Origin: Branchipolynoe longqiensis
Taxonomy: Eukaryota > Annelida > Polychaeta > Phyllodocida > Polynoidae
Reading direction: 5' to 3'
Length of the DNA stretch: 64,000 bases
Assembly: GCA_030323885.1 (NCBI GenBank)
Contig: CM059193.1
Coordinates: forward strand, 51,488,749 to 51,552,748
In this document: one piece after another, positions 1-10,999 of the stretch
Position numbering within the stretch: the first letter of the stretch is position 1
Layout: every line of letters starts with the position of its first letter
Made by a program: the position numbers and the translations under genes
The notes under the pieces: generated by a model
Told to the model about the DNA's origin: nothing
Databases searched by the model: none
The model's input: only the letters and a program-made list of their open reading frames with translations

Positions 1-564
1 CCCCCTTAAACAGAATTATTATTAAAAAGAAAAATTGGGCAAAGGGAAAATTTCACACAATGGAAATCAGGGCCCAAATCTGCGAAGACAATAAATATAT
101 TTGTGTGTGATTTTCAGGAACAGCTAATGTGGTAGTTGTCATCAATCAATCACCAATGCTTTACAATCACACCAAGGATATTGCTCTCCTTTTCAGAGTA
201 TTGGTTTCATATTGTGAACGCAAAACATAATTCAAATTAACTGCTGCTTTAAGAGTGGCATACAATAAACTCATCTGCTTGTGACTACACTGGGCAGACG
301 ACTACAGACATGAGATCACGACAGGTACCGTTAGTGTGCGCTACTTTCATTTCTTATTTTAGTTTAATGGCACTCAGTCGGCGACGTTTCAGGCTAAGGG
401 TAAAGGAGGAATACGGACAAACAACACTACATATCACACATGGATACAGTTTTACGTAATAGGTTGTCTTCACATACTGCATTCAGTTGGTTGAACACAT
501 ACACAGAAAGAAAAAAACAACTTATATAATAAAAGGTAACTAAGTGTGCGGTAGAAGGAAATAT
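1..564. other. Non-coding, no recognised element
   Basis: AT-rich sequence without a supportable gene. No splice-linked exon, RNA gene or clear repeat seen. Confidence 0.4.
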
Positions 565-592
565 ATAATAGATGATATATATCATCTATTAT
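565..592. repeat. Perfect 28-bp palindrome
   Basis: The sequence reads the same on both strands around a central (AT)n core flanked by GATG/CATC and ATAATA/TATTAT. It sits just before the first minisatellite. Confidence 0.85.
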
Positions 593-639
593 TTTGGTAA
601 CTAAGAGTATTACATAGCATATCGATCACTCCAAGCTGC

Positions 640-1770
640 TTTCCATTCACACCCGTCTACAGATAGGGTCATACATGTATAGCTTACCACACACCTTACT
701 ATGTAAACAATCTGCAAGGCAGGGTCATACATAGTTCACCATACACCTTACTATGTACACTATCTACATGACAGGGTGTCATACATAGCTTGCCATGTCT
801 TTCTATGTACACAGTCTACAGGACAGGGTCATACGTAGCTTGCCATACGCCTTACTATGTACACTGTCTACTGGACCGGGTCATACATAGCTTGTATGTA
901 ATTCACCATCCATATGCCTTACTATGTACACTGTCTACTGGGCAGGGTCATACATAGTTTGTTTATAATTCACCACCCATACACCTTTCTATGTACACTG
1001 TCTACTGGACAGGGTCATACATAGTTTGTATGTAATTCACCATACGCCTTACTATGTAAACTGTTTACTAGACAGGGTCATACATAGTTCACCATACAAC
1101 CCACTATGTAGACTGTCTACTGGACAGGGTTATACATACTTTGCCATATGCCTTTCCATGTAGACATGTCTATATGACAGGGTGTCATACATAGCTCACC
1201 ATGTCTAATGGGGCTGTCACACTACGACGTTTCGGGCCAACGCGGGGCGACGCGTGCCGACGTGTTGGGTTTTTGGTCGAAACGTCGGTACACGTCCGGA
1301 ACGTTACCGGCGCGTCGGTACCCGTAGACTGATAGCAACGTGTGAACCAACACGTCGGCTCCCGCCGATCGTTTTGTGCTTGCACAAAACTTTCAGCGCG
1401 GACCGCCGCACGTCGAAACGCACCAAAAACACGCCAAACTTTCTCCCACAACGCCGAAAACTTGGACGTGTCCCGCATGCTAACAAATATTTCGCGTGTT
1501 TGCAGCACGCCGGCGGAAACGTCGTAGTGTGACAGCCCCATTACTATGTAGACTGTCTATTGGACAGGGTCATACCTAGCTCATCATACACCTTACTACG
1601 TAGACTGTCAACAAGATGGGGTGTCATATATAGCCTGCCACACATCTTACTTTGTAGACTGTCTACAGGGAAGGGTCCTACAATTTACTTTGTAAACTGC
1701 CTACTGGGCAGATTCACATGCATATCTTGTCACACCATACGTTGTAGATATTGAATAGGTTCCTATGTAC
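640..1770. repeat. Minisatellite, about 57-60 bp unit, interrupted by a MITE
   Basis: Degenerate tandem copies of a unit containing TACTATGTACACTGTC, TACTGGACAGGGTCATAC and ATAGCTTGCCATAC-like segments run from 640 to 1207 and resume at 1542-1770. The array is split by a 334-bp MITE (1208-1541). Confidence 0.85.
1208..1541. mobile_element. CpG-rich MITE with perfect 26-bp inverted termini
   Basis: The two ends are perfect inverted repeats (ATGGGGCTGTCACACTACG... at the left, its complement at the right, 26 bp). They are flanked by TA on each side (1206-1207 and 1542-1543). The interior is CpG-rich and has no credible ORF, since the short frames here run in several directions at once. The TA target duplication suits a Tc1/mariner-type mover; the superfamily is an inference. 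Confidence 0.85.
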
Positions 1771-2059
1771 CATGTCAGACACTACTCTGTAATCAAATGG
1801 TTTCATGCTTACTCTGTTGTGTGTCTATTGGGCAGTCAAAGCGTCAATATTAAGGTCATGCAGCCATCGTTTTCTGCGCACATTGATTAGTTCAATTCTG
1901 TTGTCAATATTACAGGACCTGCGCCTGTTGACGCAGATACCAGCACCTGTTATGCAAGGTAACTTACACAATCTTCATAGCACATACAAAATTAATCTTT
2001 AAGGACTTTTAAAACCTGCAGCTAAGCTGGATGGGTCACATGGTGCGGTATTAGCTTAG
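1771..2059. other. Spacer between two minisatellites
   Basis: No gene or clear repeat recognised. Confidence 0.35.
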
Positions 2060-2069
2060 CATCGGAGTC

Positions 2070-2668
2070 CGTTTGTGATTCTGTGCACTGCAGCTGGACA
2101 GACTGGTAACAGCGGGAGCACAACTGCACCAGCACCTCACTCGCAGCGGTGTGTGCTAAGCAGATTCTGTGTACCGCAGCTGGACAGACTGGTACCAGCG
2201 GAAGCACAACTGCACCAGCACCTCACTCGCAGCGGTGTGTGCTAAGCAGATTCTGTGTACCGCAGCTGGACAGACTGGTACCAGTGGAAGCACAACCGTA
2301 CCAGCACCTCACTCGCAGCGGTGTGTGCTAAGCAGATTCTGTGTACCGCAGCTGGACAGACTGGTACCAGTGGAAGCACAACCGTACCAGCACCTCACTC
2401 GCAGCGGTGTGTGCTAAGCAGATTCTGTGTACCGCAGCTGGACAGACTGGTACCAGCGGAAGCACAACTGCACCAGCACCTCACTCACAGCGGTGTGTGC
2501 TAAGCAGATTCTGTGTACCGCAGCTGGACAGACTGGTACCAGCGGAAACACAACCACACCAGCACCTCACTCGCAGGGGTGTGTGCTAAGCAGATTTTGT
2601 GTACCGCAGCTGGACAGAGTGGTACCAGCGGAAGCACAACCGAACCAGCACCTCACTCACAGCGGTGT
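2070..2668. repeat. Minisatellite, 86-bp unit, about seven copies
   Basis: A very regular 86-bp unit (GTGTACCGCAGCTGGACAG, then ACTGGTACCAGCGGAAGC, then CAGCACCTCACTCGCAGCGG) repeats about seven times with few differences. The unit is not a multiple of three, so the overlapping 82-140-residue frames through it are repeats of each other and not genes. Confidence 0.95.
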
Positions 2669-4237
2669 ACATTACATTGGTCTAGAATACCTCTGCCTAA
2701 AAAGCAATGCCAGAGCAAGGTATACATCTTGTGCTGCGATACCCCCTGGCAACTTTTCCATGACTTATGAGGCTAGACCTTGCACAGTCATTAATGGATG
2801 TCAGACCGTAACCAATCTGAGCGCTCGTTTCCCAACAGTCTCAAACTAAATAATCACAGAATACATTACAACCAACATCAAAATGACAATAAAAACACAA
2901 TAATACATTTAGGCAGGTGCTAACACTGAGGTGTCTCAACAAACAACTCTCACCTCGAGACACCCTCTCCTCTCCAAAAATACCAATTTGAAAAAATAGA
3001 TTGCAATTGTTTACAAAAACTACTCTGGAAGCTAATTTCTACTTTCATTACACCGATCATCAACCAAATAGATATATCAAAGAACACACCGGGAATTACC
3101 TGAATTAATGTATCGCGTAAACACAAAATGTGCAAATAAACACAAAGACGATAAATTGGTAAATTGAGAACCAAACAATTTGAAAGTATTAATTATACAC
3201 AAAGTAACTTCACAGTCCAGCTGCCGCCATGCTTCGCTAAACACGTAGGTGCAGGGAGCCCTATGGTAGGCTTCTGACACAGTTTTAACAGGCATCCGAG
3301 CATTATTCTGCACACGTGGAATTACTAACCAAATGCAGGCCAAGTGTCTGAGGTGAGGAATCAAAACTTCAAATTATATATATATATATCGAATTTTAAT
3401 TACTTGGGTAGGATCAGGCATAACCGGCCCTAGTGTTGCTGGCGCCCCGAGGAAAGATGAAGTTGGGCGCCCTTACGAGAATAATTAAAAACAATTATTA
3501 CCACTGACATGGCGCCCCCAATCATGTAGGCCGTAATCGATTAACACGACCCGGGCGACCAGAGTCGTCAGAATTTCAAATCGAACACCGCGAGTGGAGT
3601 CGACAAATACACATGCCATGTGCAAAACGATCCGACCCAAGTAACCCACCTCGTAGCTGGGGTTGGCTACGAGCGATGACGTCACATTTGTGCTGGTACC
3701 GTCCTGCAGGATAACCGCTACCGGTACCAGTCATACATGTTTTTTTTAAAGAATAACTTAGATTAATGAAATGGAAATATAGCTAAACTAGCCCATCATA
3801 AAATACTCTAAATCCTACTTGGTGTAGTTTTATCGGTTACTTAAAAAAAATAAAAATTTCCACCCCGAGCGCGTCGAAGCGTATTCGATTATTCGACCCG
3901 AGTCTGTAGGATGTGCGCGGGTGACCCGAGTTGATTAATCGATTACGCCCGTAGTGGCCCGGGCGATTACCCGAGTTGCCGGTACCATCAGCCGGCCCTG
4001 GTTGCAGGGTTAGTGGCGGTGACGGCGACTCACATAATCTAAGTTAGCCTTACGCTTCTTCTAAATTTGATGGAAGTTGGGCAATAGATATCATTCACAC
4101 AAACCAACCAAAACAAACGACTCCGGCAAATGAATTATAGCACAACAAAGTTCGACACAATGGTGGTAGAATGTGTGAAGTTGTATTTAGAAGATTGCAA
4201 AATGTTGTTGTCCCCTTAACAAGTAGTGACAATAGGA
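2669..4237. other. Non-coding; partly GC-rich unresolved segment at 3411-4010
   Basis: No supportable gene. Between 3411 and 4010 the sequence becomes GC-richer, with repeated CCGGCCCT and GGTACC motifs near both ends and CCCGAG/GACCCGAG words inside. This may be an old mobile fragment, but I could not define termini. Confidence 0.3.
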
Positions 4238-4666
4238 TAAAGTTAAATAGTCCGATAGGTTTGAGTTTCTGCCATTATTTGATATAAACATTAAATTGAT
4301 CCTTTTAATCTAGCTTACTTTAGTTTGAAGTAACTTTGATTATAAATGGCTAAATTTGGCTACAGTTGAAGTGACAACATTCAAGATACATTTTGGCATG
4401 GATATCAACATTCGGACACCATAGGCTTCAACAGTAGCAGGCTCTACGTACTTGATTTAGTATTCCCTTCTATGCAACAAAACGTGTCCCAGTATCTAAG
4501 TTTATGTAGAATCAAATCTGGATTTGTATTTTGGATTAGAAAAATTGATGCTTTCATCAAACTGTGAAGCCTAAGGAATCCCTGAATTAAATTGAGCAAA
4601 GCCAACTTTTAAGATAATTGTTTTGGTTTTGAAAATTTGATACTTCATCGGACTATGCAGCTTTAA
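4238..4666. mobile_element. TTAA-type MITE copy 1
   Basis: A diverged copy of the dispersed family whose ends read AGTTGCATAGTCCGATGG and its complement. The left end is at 4238, and the right end CATCGGACTATGCAGCTTTA is near 4665. The interior shares AGTTTGAAGTAACTTTGATT and CACCATAGGCTTC blocks with the other copies. Confidence 0.75.
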
Positions 4667-5634
4667 TCTGAGTAGACTTTAAAGGCAGGTCACCTCACAC
4701 ACTTGGCACTACAAATGCAGGTTATGCCATCGGAACCTAAGATATTTCAGCACTGGCCGCATAAAGACTACTCTGTGCAGCGCATTGGTGGCGAGCGCAG
4801 CGAAACAATATATACATGTATCGGTGCCCGGAGAACTTACCTAGACTACAGGCTAGAGTTCGCACGGATAAGGGCAACAACACCTGGATAGCTGCGGCGG
4901 GGGTCAAAACAGGTCAACCCAGCACTTGAGGGAACCAGCGGCGCCCAACGTTAAACAGAAGGTAACTAGCTGGTTCCAGATAACAAACCAAACCTTTCAG
5001 TCACTCACTCAGTCACATCCTGACTAAAAGTGCCAAAGGCTATCTAGTTTAACAATATCAGCTCAGAAATCAGCTCTAGTTTTAGTGGTTGACATCCAAC
5101 ATCACACATGGTAAATTAGTTGCTCTAACTTAAGATGCAATATCAGATACCTATCTACTGAATTGTACATAGCAAAGCCCTACCCCAACTTTCCCTGTAC
5201 TCAGACACTGGAAAACTGCTGCAACTTAGAATCAACTGGCTATTTTTATTCTTTTGTTACGTCAGTATTGCAAACAGCAGTCTACTCAATATTGTTCCAT
5301 GGCAATGGATACCAAATACCTGACGGTAAGTTATCAATGAGACTGCTCTGCTTATGCATGTTACCTATGGTGGCATTCATAAATAGATTACAGACCTAGG
5401 AGCTATCGCCTCTGTTCGTACCAACAACCATGGCTCAAGTTTCACAGAACCAACATGCGGAATCCATGCGCATGTAGGCCAGGGGACCAGTTGTTATAAT
5501 GTAGTCAGATAAAGCACCTCCTCCAACACACACACCAACACACACCCACGTCTGCTAGTCCTAGCCCAGCAGTTGTAGCTCTGTACGAGACTCAGGTGAT
5601 GGTAGCAGCTGCAACCCTATACCGGACCCAGACG
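4667..5634. other. Non-coding, no recognised element
   Basis: Only short frames without homology or splice context. Nothing further recognised. Confidence 0.35.
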
Positions 5635-6421
5635 GAGGGATGAAAGTGGTACCTCGCGGAAAAAAAAGGGGAGAAAAACACAAGAAAAAAAAGAGAGGCA
5701 GAACTCTGGCGAGGAATCTATAAATAATCCTTATCCTAGTAATTACTGCCTTAACACTGTCCAACATCATGAAATTTCCGCTAAAACGCAGCTATTCTCC
5801 CATAGGCTCAGCACTGTCAGGGAATTGTGGACAATTCCTGGAAGTACGGTTCAATTCAGTACTCTCCAAGCACTATCCTAGCTCCATTCTACCCATCAGA
5901 CAGTACAGATTATCACTGGAGAGTGCTCCACTGTTGTTATTACTGTATTTATCACCCATGGCCGCCAATTCCCATTTTCTCTCTCTGAAATCATTCCTTG
6001 TTTTTGTTTGTTTGGGTTTTATGTCCTTGCCACATCTCAGGTTATATGAGAATGGGATTCTGCCTGATCAATTGCTGTCATATATATATATAGATCAGGG
6101 TAGGACAGTAGCTTTCTTTCCCACTTGCCCAATAGGGCATGTGACTGAATTTTCTACTTGTCCGAGTGGCAATATTAATTTTTCAAGCCCAAGTCAGCCA
6201 ATTGAAACTGAAATCTGCTACTGCAGATAAGAAAAATAATGACTTGCCCGTTCGGGCAGGTCACCGAGAACTTCACATGCCCAATTGAGTAAACTAGGTA
6301 CCCCAGCAACCAGGAAGTCCTTATTGTCCTATGCTGTGTATCCTTGGAGTTTTGTGATAGTTAACCAACTATTATCAAAAATGGCGGAAATCCTCAGAAT
6401 CGTGGAGATCTTCCATCCCTG
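5635..6421. mobile_element. hAT-like MITE copy 1 (CAGGGATGAAAG termini)
   Basis: The left end GAGGGATGAAAGTGG and right end ATCTTCCATCCCTG are inverted. The flanks are CAGACG (5629-5634) and CAGATG (6422-6427), a 6-bp target duplication with one change. This is the longest copy (787 bp). A 153-codon plus-strand frame inside has no recognisable domain and I do not call it a gene. Confidence 0.8.
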
Positions 6422-6809
6422 CAGATGGTAGCAAGAGATGCAGCGACAGCTGTCCCACACCGAGGTAGCAGTTAACTGCGGCCAGCCCTACCTACGAGAA
6501 CAGGAGTGTGTTGAGGGGCGACATACAGGTGTGTAGGAGGGTATGTGAGCAGCTCTAACTACCACACCAACTTTACTTCTGCCAGAAACTCGTAGTTGTA
6601 TGTGTACAATTGTTGGATGATATGTTAACAGCTTTAACATCTACATACACTCGGGAAGACCACTCAAACATCTTGTACCACATAGGCACCATATCTATTC
6701 TGGTAATAATCCACAGAACGCCACCATCAATTCAACATTAGTGCACTTACACTACTGGAGATCTAACAATTAGTCCAATTATACCAACACGAATATGGTC
6801 CCTCCCGAT

Positions 6810-8637
6810 AGGCATGGTTAGCTGGTAGTGTGTAGTGATACTAGGTGGGAGTAGCACATAGTCAGCAAGTAGTGTGACTAGGTGGGGGTATCATTTATTG
6901 TCACCAGGTAGTGTGCAGTGTCACTAGGTGGGAGTAGCATGTATTGTCACCAGGCAGTGCATTGTGTCACTATGGCGGGGTATCATGTATTGTCACCAGG
7001 TAGTATGTAGTGTCACTAGGTGAGGGTAACATGTATTGTCACCAGGTGGTGTGTAGTATACCTATGTGGGGATAGCATGTATTGTCACCAGGTAGTGTGT
7101 AGTGTCACTAGAAGGTGGTATCATGTATTGTCACTAGGTGGTGTGTAGTGTCACTATGTGGGGATAGCATGTATTGTCACCAGGTAGTGTGTAGTGTCAC
7201 TAAATGGGGGTATCATGTATTGTCACCAGGTAGTGTGTAGTGTCACTATGGCAGGGTAGCATGTATTGTCACCAGGTGGTGTGTAGTGTTACTATGTGGG
7301 GATAGCATGTATTGTCACCAGGTAGTATGTAGTGTTACTAGGTGGGGATAGCATGTATTTTCATCAGGTAGTATGTAGTGTTACGATGTGGGGTAGCATG
7401 TATTGTCACCAGGTAGCATGTAATGTTACTAGGTGGGGATAGCATTGTATTGTCATCAGGTAGCATGTAGTGTTACTAGGTGGGGATATCATGTATTGTC
7501 ACCAGGTAGTGTATAATCTTACTAGGTAGGGGTAGCAGGTCTTGTCACCAGGTGCTATGTAATGTTACTAGGTGGGGGTAGCATGTATTGCCATCAGGTA
7601 GCATGTAATGTTACTAGGTGGGGATAGCATGTATTGTCACCAGGTGGTGTGTAGTCACTATGTGGGGATAGCATGTATTGTCACCAGGTAGTGTGTAGTG
7701 TCACTAGAAGGGGGTATCATGTATTGTCACCAGGTGGTGTGTAGTGTCACTATGTGGGGATAGCATGTATTGTCACCAGGTAGTGTGTAGTGTCACTAGA
7801 TGGGGGTATCATGTATTGTCACCAGGTAGTGTGTAGTGTCACTATGGCAGGGGAGCATGTATTGTCACCAGGTGGTGTGTAGTGTTACTATGTGGGGATA
7901 GCATGTAGTGTCACCAGGTAGTATGTAGTGTTACTAGGTGGGGATAGCATGTATGTCATCAGGTAGTATGTAGTGTTACGATGTGGGGTAGCATGTATTG
8001 TCACCAGGTAGCATGTAATGTTACTAGGTGGGGATAGCATGTATTGTCACCAGGTAGTGTGTAATGTTACTAGGTAGGGGTACCATGTCTTGTCACCAGG
8101 TGCTATGTAATGTTACTAGGTGGGGGTAGCATGTATTGTCATCAGGTAGCATGTAATGTTACTCGGTGGGGATAGCATGTATTGTCATCAGGTAGTATGT
8201 AATGTTACTAGGTAGGGGTAGCATGTATTGTCATCAGGTAGCATGTAATGTTATGATGTGGGCGTAGCATGTATTGTCATCAGGTAGTATGTAATGTTAC
8301 TAGGTGGGGATAGCATTGTATTGTCATCAGGTAGCATGTAGTGTTACTAGGTGGGGATAGCATGTATTGTCACCAGGTAGCATCTAATGTTACTAGGTGG
8401 GGATAGCATGTATTGTCATCAGGTAGTATGTAATGGTACTAGGTGGGGGTAGCATGTATCATCATCAGGTAGCATGTAGTGTTACTAGATGGGGATAGCA
8501 TGTATTGTCATCAGGTAGTGTGTATGTGGTGGTAGCATCTTTTGTCATCAGGTAGTATGTAGTGTTACTCGGTGGGGGTAGCATGTATTGTAACCAGGTA
8601 TGGCTAGCAGGTGGTATACACAGTGCACAGTCACCAG
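6810..8637. repeat. Large minisatellite, about 47-bp unit, roughly 38 copies
   Basis: Tandem copies of a unit of the form GTAGTGTGTAGTGTCACTAG, GTGGGGATAGCATGTATTG, TCACCAG. Two or more unit variants alternate. A block with markers CTATGGCAGGG and ACGATGTGGGG recurs about 595 bp apart (7248/7843 and 7382/7977), so the array has a higher-order period. Confidence 0.95.
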
Positions 8638-8940
8638 GGCCACGTTCAGGGTCCGTCTCGGAGGTGCCGCGGAGACGTCTCGGCGATGCTTTTTGGTCTA
8701 TTTGCGTTCAGGGTGCGTCTCGGCGACGCCTCCCTTTTCAGACTGGAGATGAAAAGCGCCTCGAAAATGGCCGCTGTTATTCAGTGGTTTCATCCAACCA
8801 GAGCGCAGCTTTTCCATTGCAATTGGCCACCGCCTATGGAGGCCGCCATTTTCGAGGCGGCCAACAGCTAAATCCGTTCAGACTAGCGTGACGTCAGACC
8901 CGTCGCTGAGGCGCCTCCGAGACGGACCCTGAACGCGGCC
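8638..8940. mobile_element. CpG-rich MITE with ~28-bp inverted termini, CAG duplication
   Basis: The left end (GGCCACGTTCAGGGTCCGTC...) and right end are inverted repeats of about 28 bp with one mismatch. Both flanks are CAG (8635-8637 and 8941-8943), duplicated from the minisatellite unit word TCACCAGGTGG. The interior has further inverted segments (CGCCTC, GGCGAC, AATGGCCGC/GGCCGCCATT). The 3-bp duplication is compatible with PIF/Harbinger-type movement (inference). Confidence 0.85.
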
Positions 8941-9200
8941 CAGGTGGAGTTAGTATACACAGTGCTGTCACCAGGTGGAGTTAGTGGTCACCAGGTGGAG
9001 TTAGTATAGGCAGTACACTATCACCAGGTGGAGTTACTATACGCAACCCACTGTCAGCAGATGGAGTTAGCATGTAATGTAGTGTTACTAGGCAGTTAGA
9101 ATGTGTGCTCAGCACCACTAGGGGAAGCAAACAAAGATGTGTAATGTGACTAGGTGGAGCTACCAAGCCACGTGCAGTGTTACTAGGTGGCTTACATTCA
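8941..9200. repeat. Degenerate continuation of the 47-bp minisatellite
   Basis: Decayed copies with TCACCAGGTGGAGTTAGTAT words continue after the MITE, then fade out near 9200. Confidence 0.75.
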
Positions 9201-10813
9201 ACCATTGCGTTTCCCATTTAATCAATCTAGTAGGTAATCTAGTGTGACTAACTGTTCGCACCATTAGCTATCTGCTTCAAACAGCGGTCAGACTTTCTTA
9301 TTCTTGCTCATTCTCCAACACTCTGCCCCATCTTGTGTATTACAATACGTACATTTCACTAAAGACGGTCAAATACATTCGCAGTTCACATTGCATCACA
9401 CTTTAGTAATATATATTTAAATATATACATACACATATGTATATATATATAACTTTTAATACATTTTGGATAAACTCATTACATACTAGGCACCTGATTT
9501 CACTAATGGCTTCAAATGGCATATTGACACACAATTATTTTAAAATGTTCATCTCAAGAATATAATATTCCTTTACATACAAATATTTGCTTTCCCACAC
9601 GCTATAAATAGATGATATTGATAAATAAACAGTCCATGCAAAAACACTAGAAAACTAGCGCCTGTTGTGGTTTATATTAGAAATAGATTTGATAGATTGA
9701 TAGTTCAACAACAGACCCCTAAACGCCAAGCCTAGCGGTAGCAGGGTTCTGTGCACAGAAGATGGGGATGGGACACTGCTCGCTATATTTAAAGGGGCAC
9801 AGCATGGACTAGTGAGACCAGAATGGGACCCCGGAAATTGCTTTCCAGGACAGCCATGGTGCTAGTTCGCTTGTGAACGAAGCCAAAGCCAACTATGTGC
9901 CTCGAGAGTGAGGGCCGAAACATACTGTCCAGGCTCCGGCTAAGGCTACCTCACTCCAGACAGGTTGTTTAAAATAAACAACTTTGATAACTAATAAATA
10001 GGTATGGTGAATATTACAACAGAAAATAACAAACATAATCAACAAGCTATCAAATTCGCAAAAACAGGCATTTTAGTGGGATTACGTGTAAGGGATTGGC
10101 TGAATTTGAACATCACTAAAGTCTCCCAATTTTATAAACAGAAAGCCTATTTAGTGCACGACTCTACAACATATTGAAACGCCTCCAATAAATAATAATT
10201 TTGTGCTGTAACAATCCTTAATTATAAGGACAACATTAGGACTCCTTGAATGGTACCATGCCATCCGACATAGTAATACCGCAGTTCAAATTGTGCCAGG
10301 CTCTTGCAGCCCTTTTCACTCCTCACGAGCCCTTTCACTCTCCACATACATAATTGGGCCATATTGACGCATAAGGCCAAGTAGCATTTGTCAGCGTACA
10401 CTTCCAGGCCCGCTAGTCCATACTGCACATCTTTAAACAAACATTTCACAATAAAGCGATATGGTTATAGAATATGGGCTTCTAAAGATGCAGCTGGGGA
10501 ACGAAGCGCTTACAGGTCACAGCGTCTCTTCTAGCGGCTAAACTAAATGAATAATGCAATGCACTTCTCCCTATAAGGCTCCCATGTATATCGGTGGCGC
10601 GTCATTCTTTACGGTTAAAACTAGCTTGCCACTGTCTGTAAAGATGCCAGGAAGCAGTCCTGAACAACCCATCCCTGACAATAAAAGCAAACCCGGCTGT
10701 GTAAATGAGGTGTTCTATCAGACTAATTTCAATAAATATTCTGCATACGCCAGATGTCGGACATGACTCATTTCATTATCACTCAGCAGACGGCAGTAGG
10801 GGGTGCCACGTCC
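9201..10813. other. Region downstream of the CEPT1-like stop codon; 3' UTR and flank
   Basis: The part nearest 10813 must include the gene's 3' UTR. There is no recognised repeat apart from an (AT)-rich stretch at 9405-9450. A GC-richer block at 9695-9960 is unclassified. ATTAAA on the minus strand near 9445 is a possible weak polyadenylation signal. Confidence 0.4.
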
Positions 10814-10999
10814 TCACTTCCGGCTGGCGAGGCGCGCGCTGGCGCGCGTGTGCGGGCGGCGGTCCTCCCTATGCGATCCATTTGTTCGGTGCACAGGCGA
10901 AGGTTTGGGTACAATCTTAAAACAGTATATGTCCAGATATTCGCAGATCTGACTGCATGTCGACATGGAGAACATGAGTAGGTCTATGATACAGTAGAA
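10814..10999 (-). CDS. CEPT1: CEPT1-like terminal exon with stop codon
   Basis: The exon has acceptor TTTCAG, encodes 61 residues and ends at TGA (10814-10816). The first 30 residues ([13 protein letters not shown]... YLDIYCFKI) are the last membrane helix and the [10 protein letters not shown] block matching the end of homologues. The final ~30 residues are a basic, Arg/His/Ser-rich tail encoded by a CpG-rich segment. That tail is lineage-variable in the family and is probably cytosolic. I spotted no canonical AATAAA in the following 1.5 kb, so the 3' UTR end is not set. Confidence 0.92.
   Translation of the reverse strand, partial: FYCIIDLLMFSMSTCSQICEYLDIYCFKIVPKPSPVHRTNGSHREDRRPHTRASARLASRK

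Noticed and set aside
1185..1541. Frames of 60-118 residues on both strands
   Set aside because: All lie in the CpG-rich MITE with inverted ends; open frames there follow from composition.
2149..2849. Overlapping 82-140-residue frames with repeated MYRSWTDWYQ
   Set aside because: They are the 86-bp minisatellite read in successive frames. The unit is not a multiple of three and shows no codon constraint.
5769..6230. 153-residue frame inside the first hAT-like MITE
   Set aside because: No domain, no splice context, lies inside a non-coding element and is absent from the other copies.
640..9200. CRISPR-like array
   Set aside because: The repeats are contiguous tandem units with no unique spacers, and the genome is eukaryotic.
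10222..10449. 75-residue minus-strand frame downstream of the CEPT1-like gene
   Set aside because: No homology recognised, no splice sites in phase with the gene; probably 3' UTR or flank.
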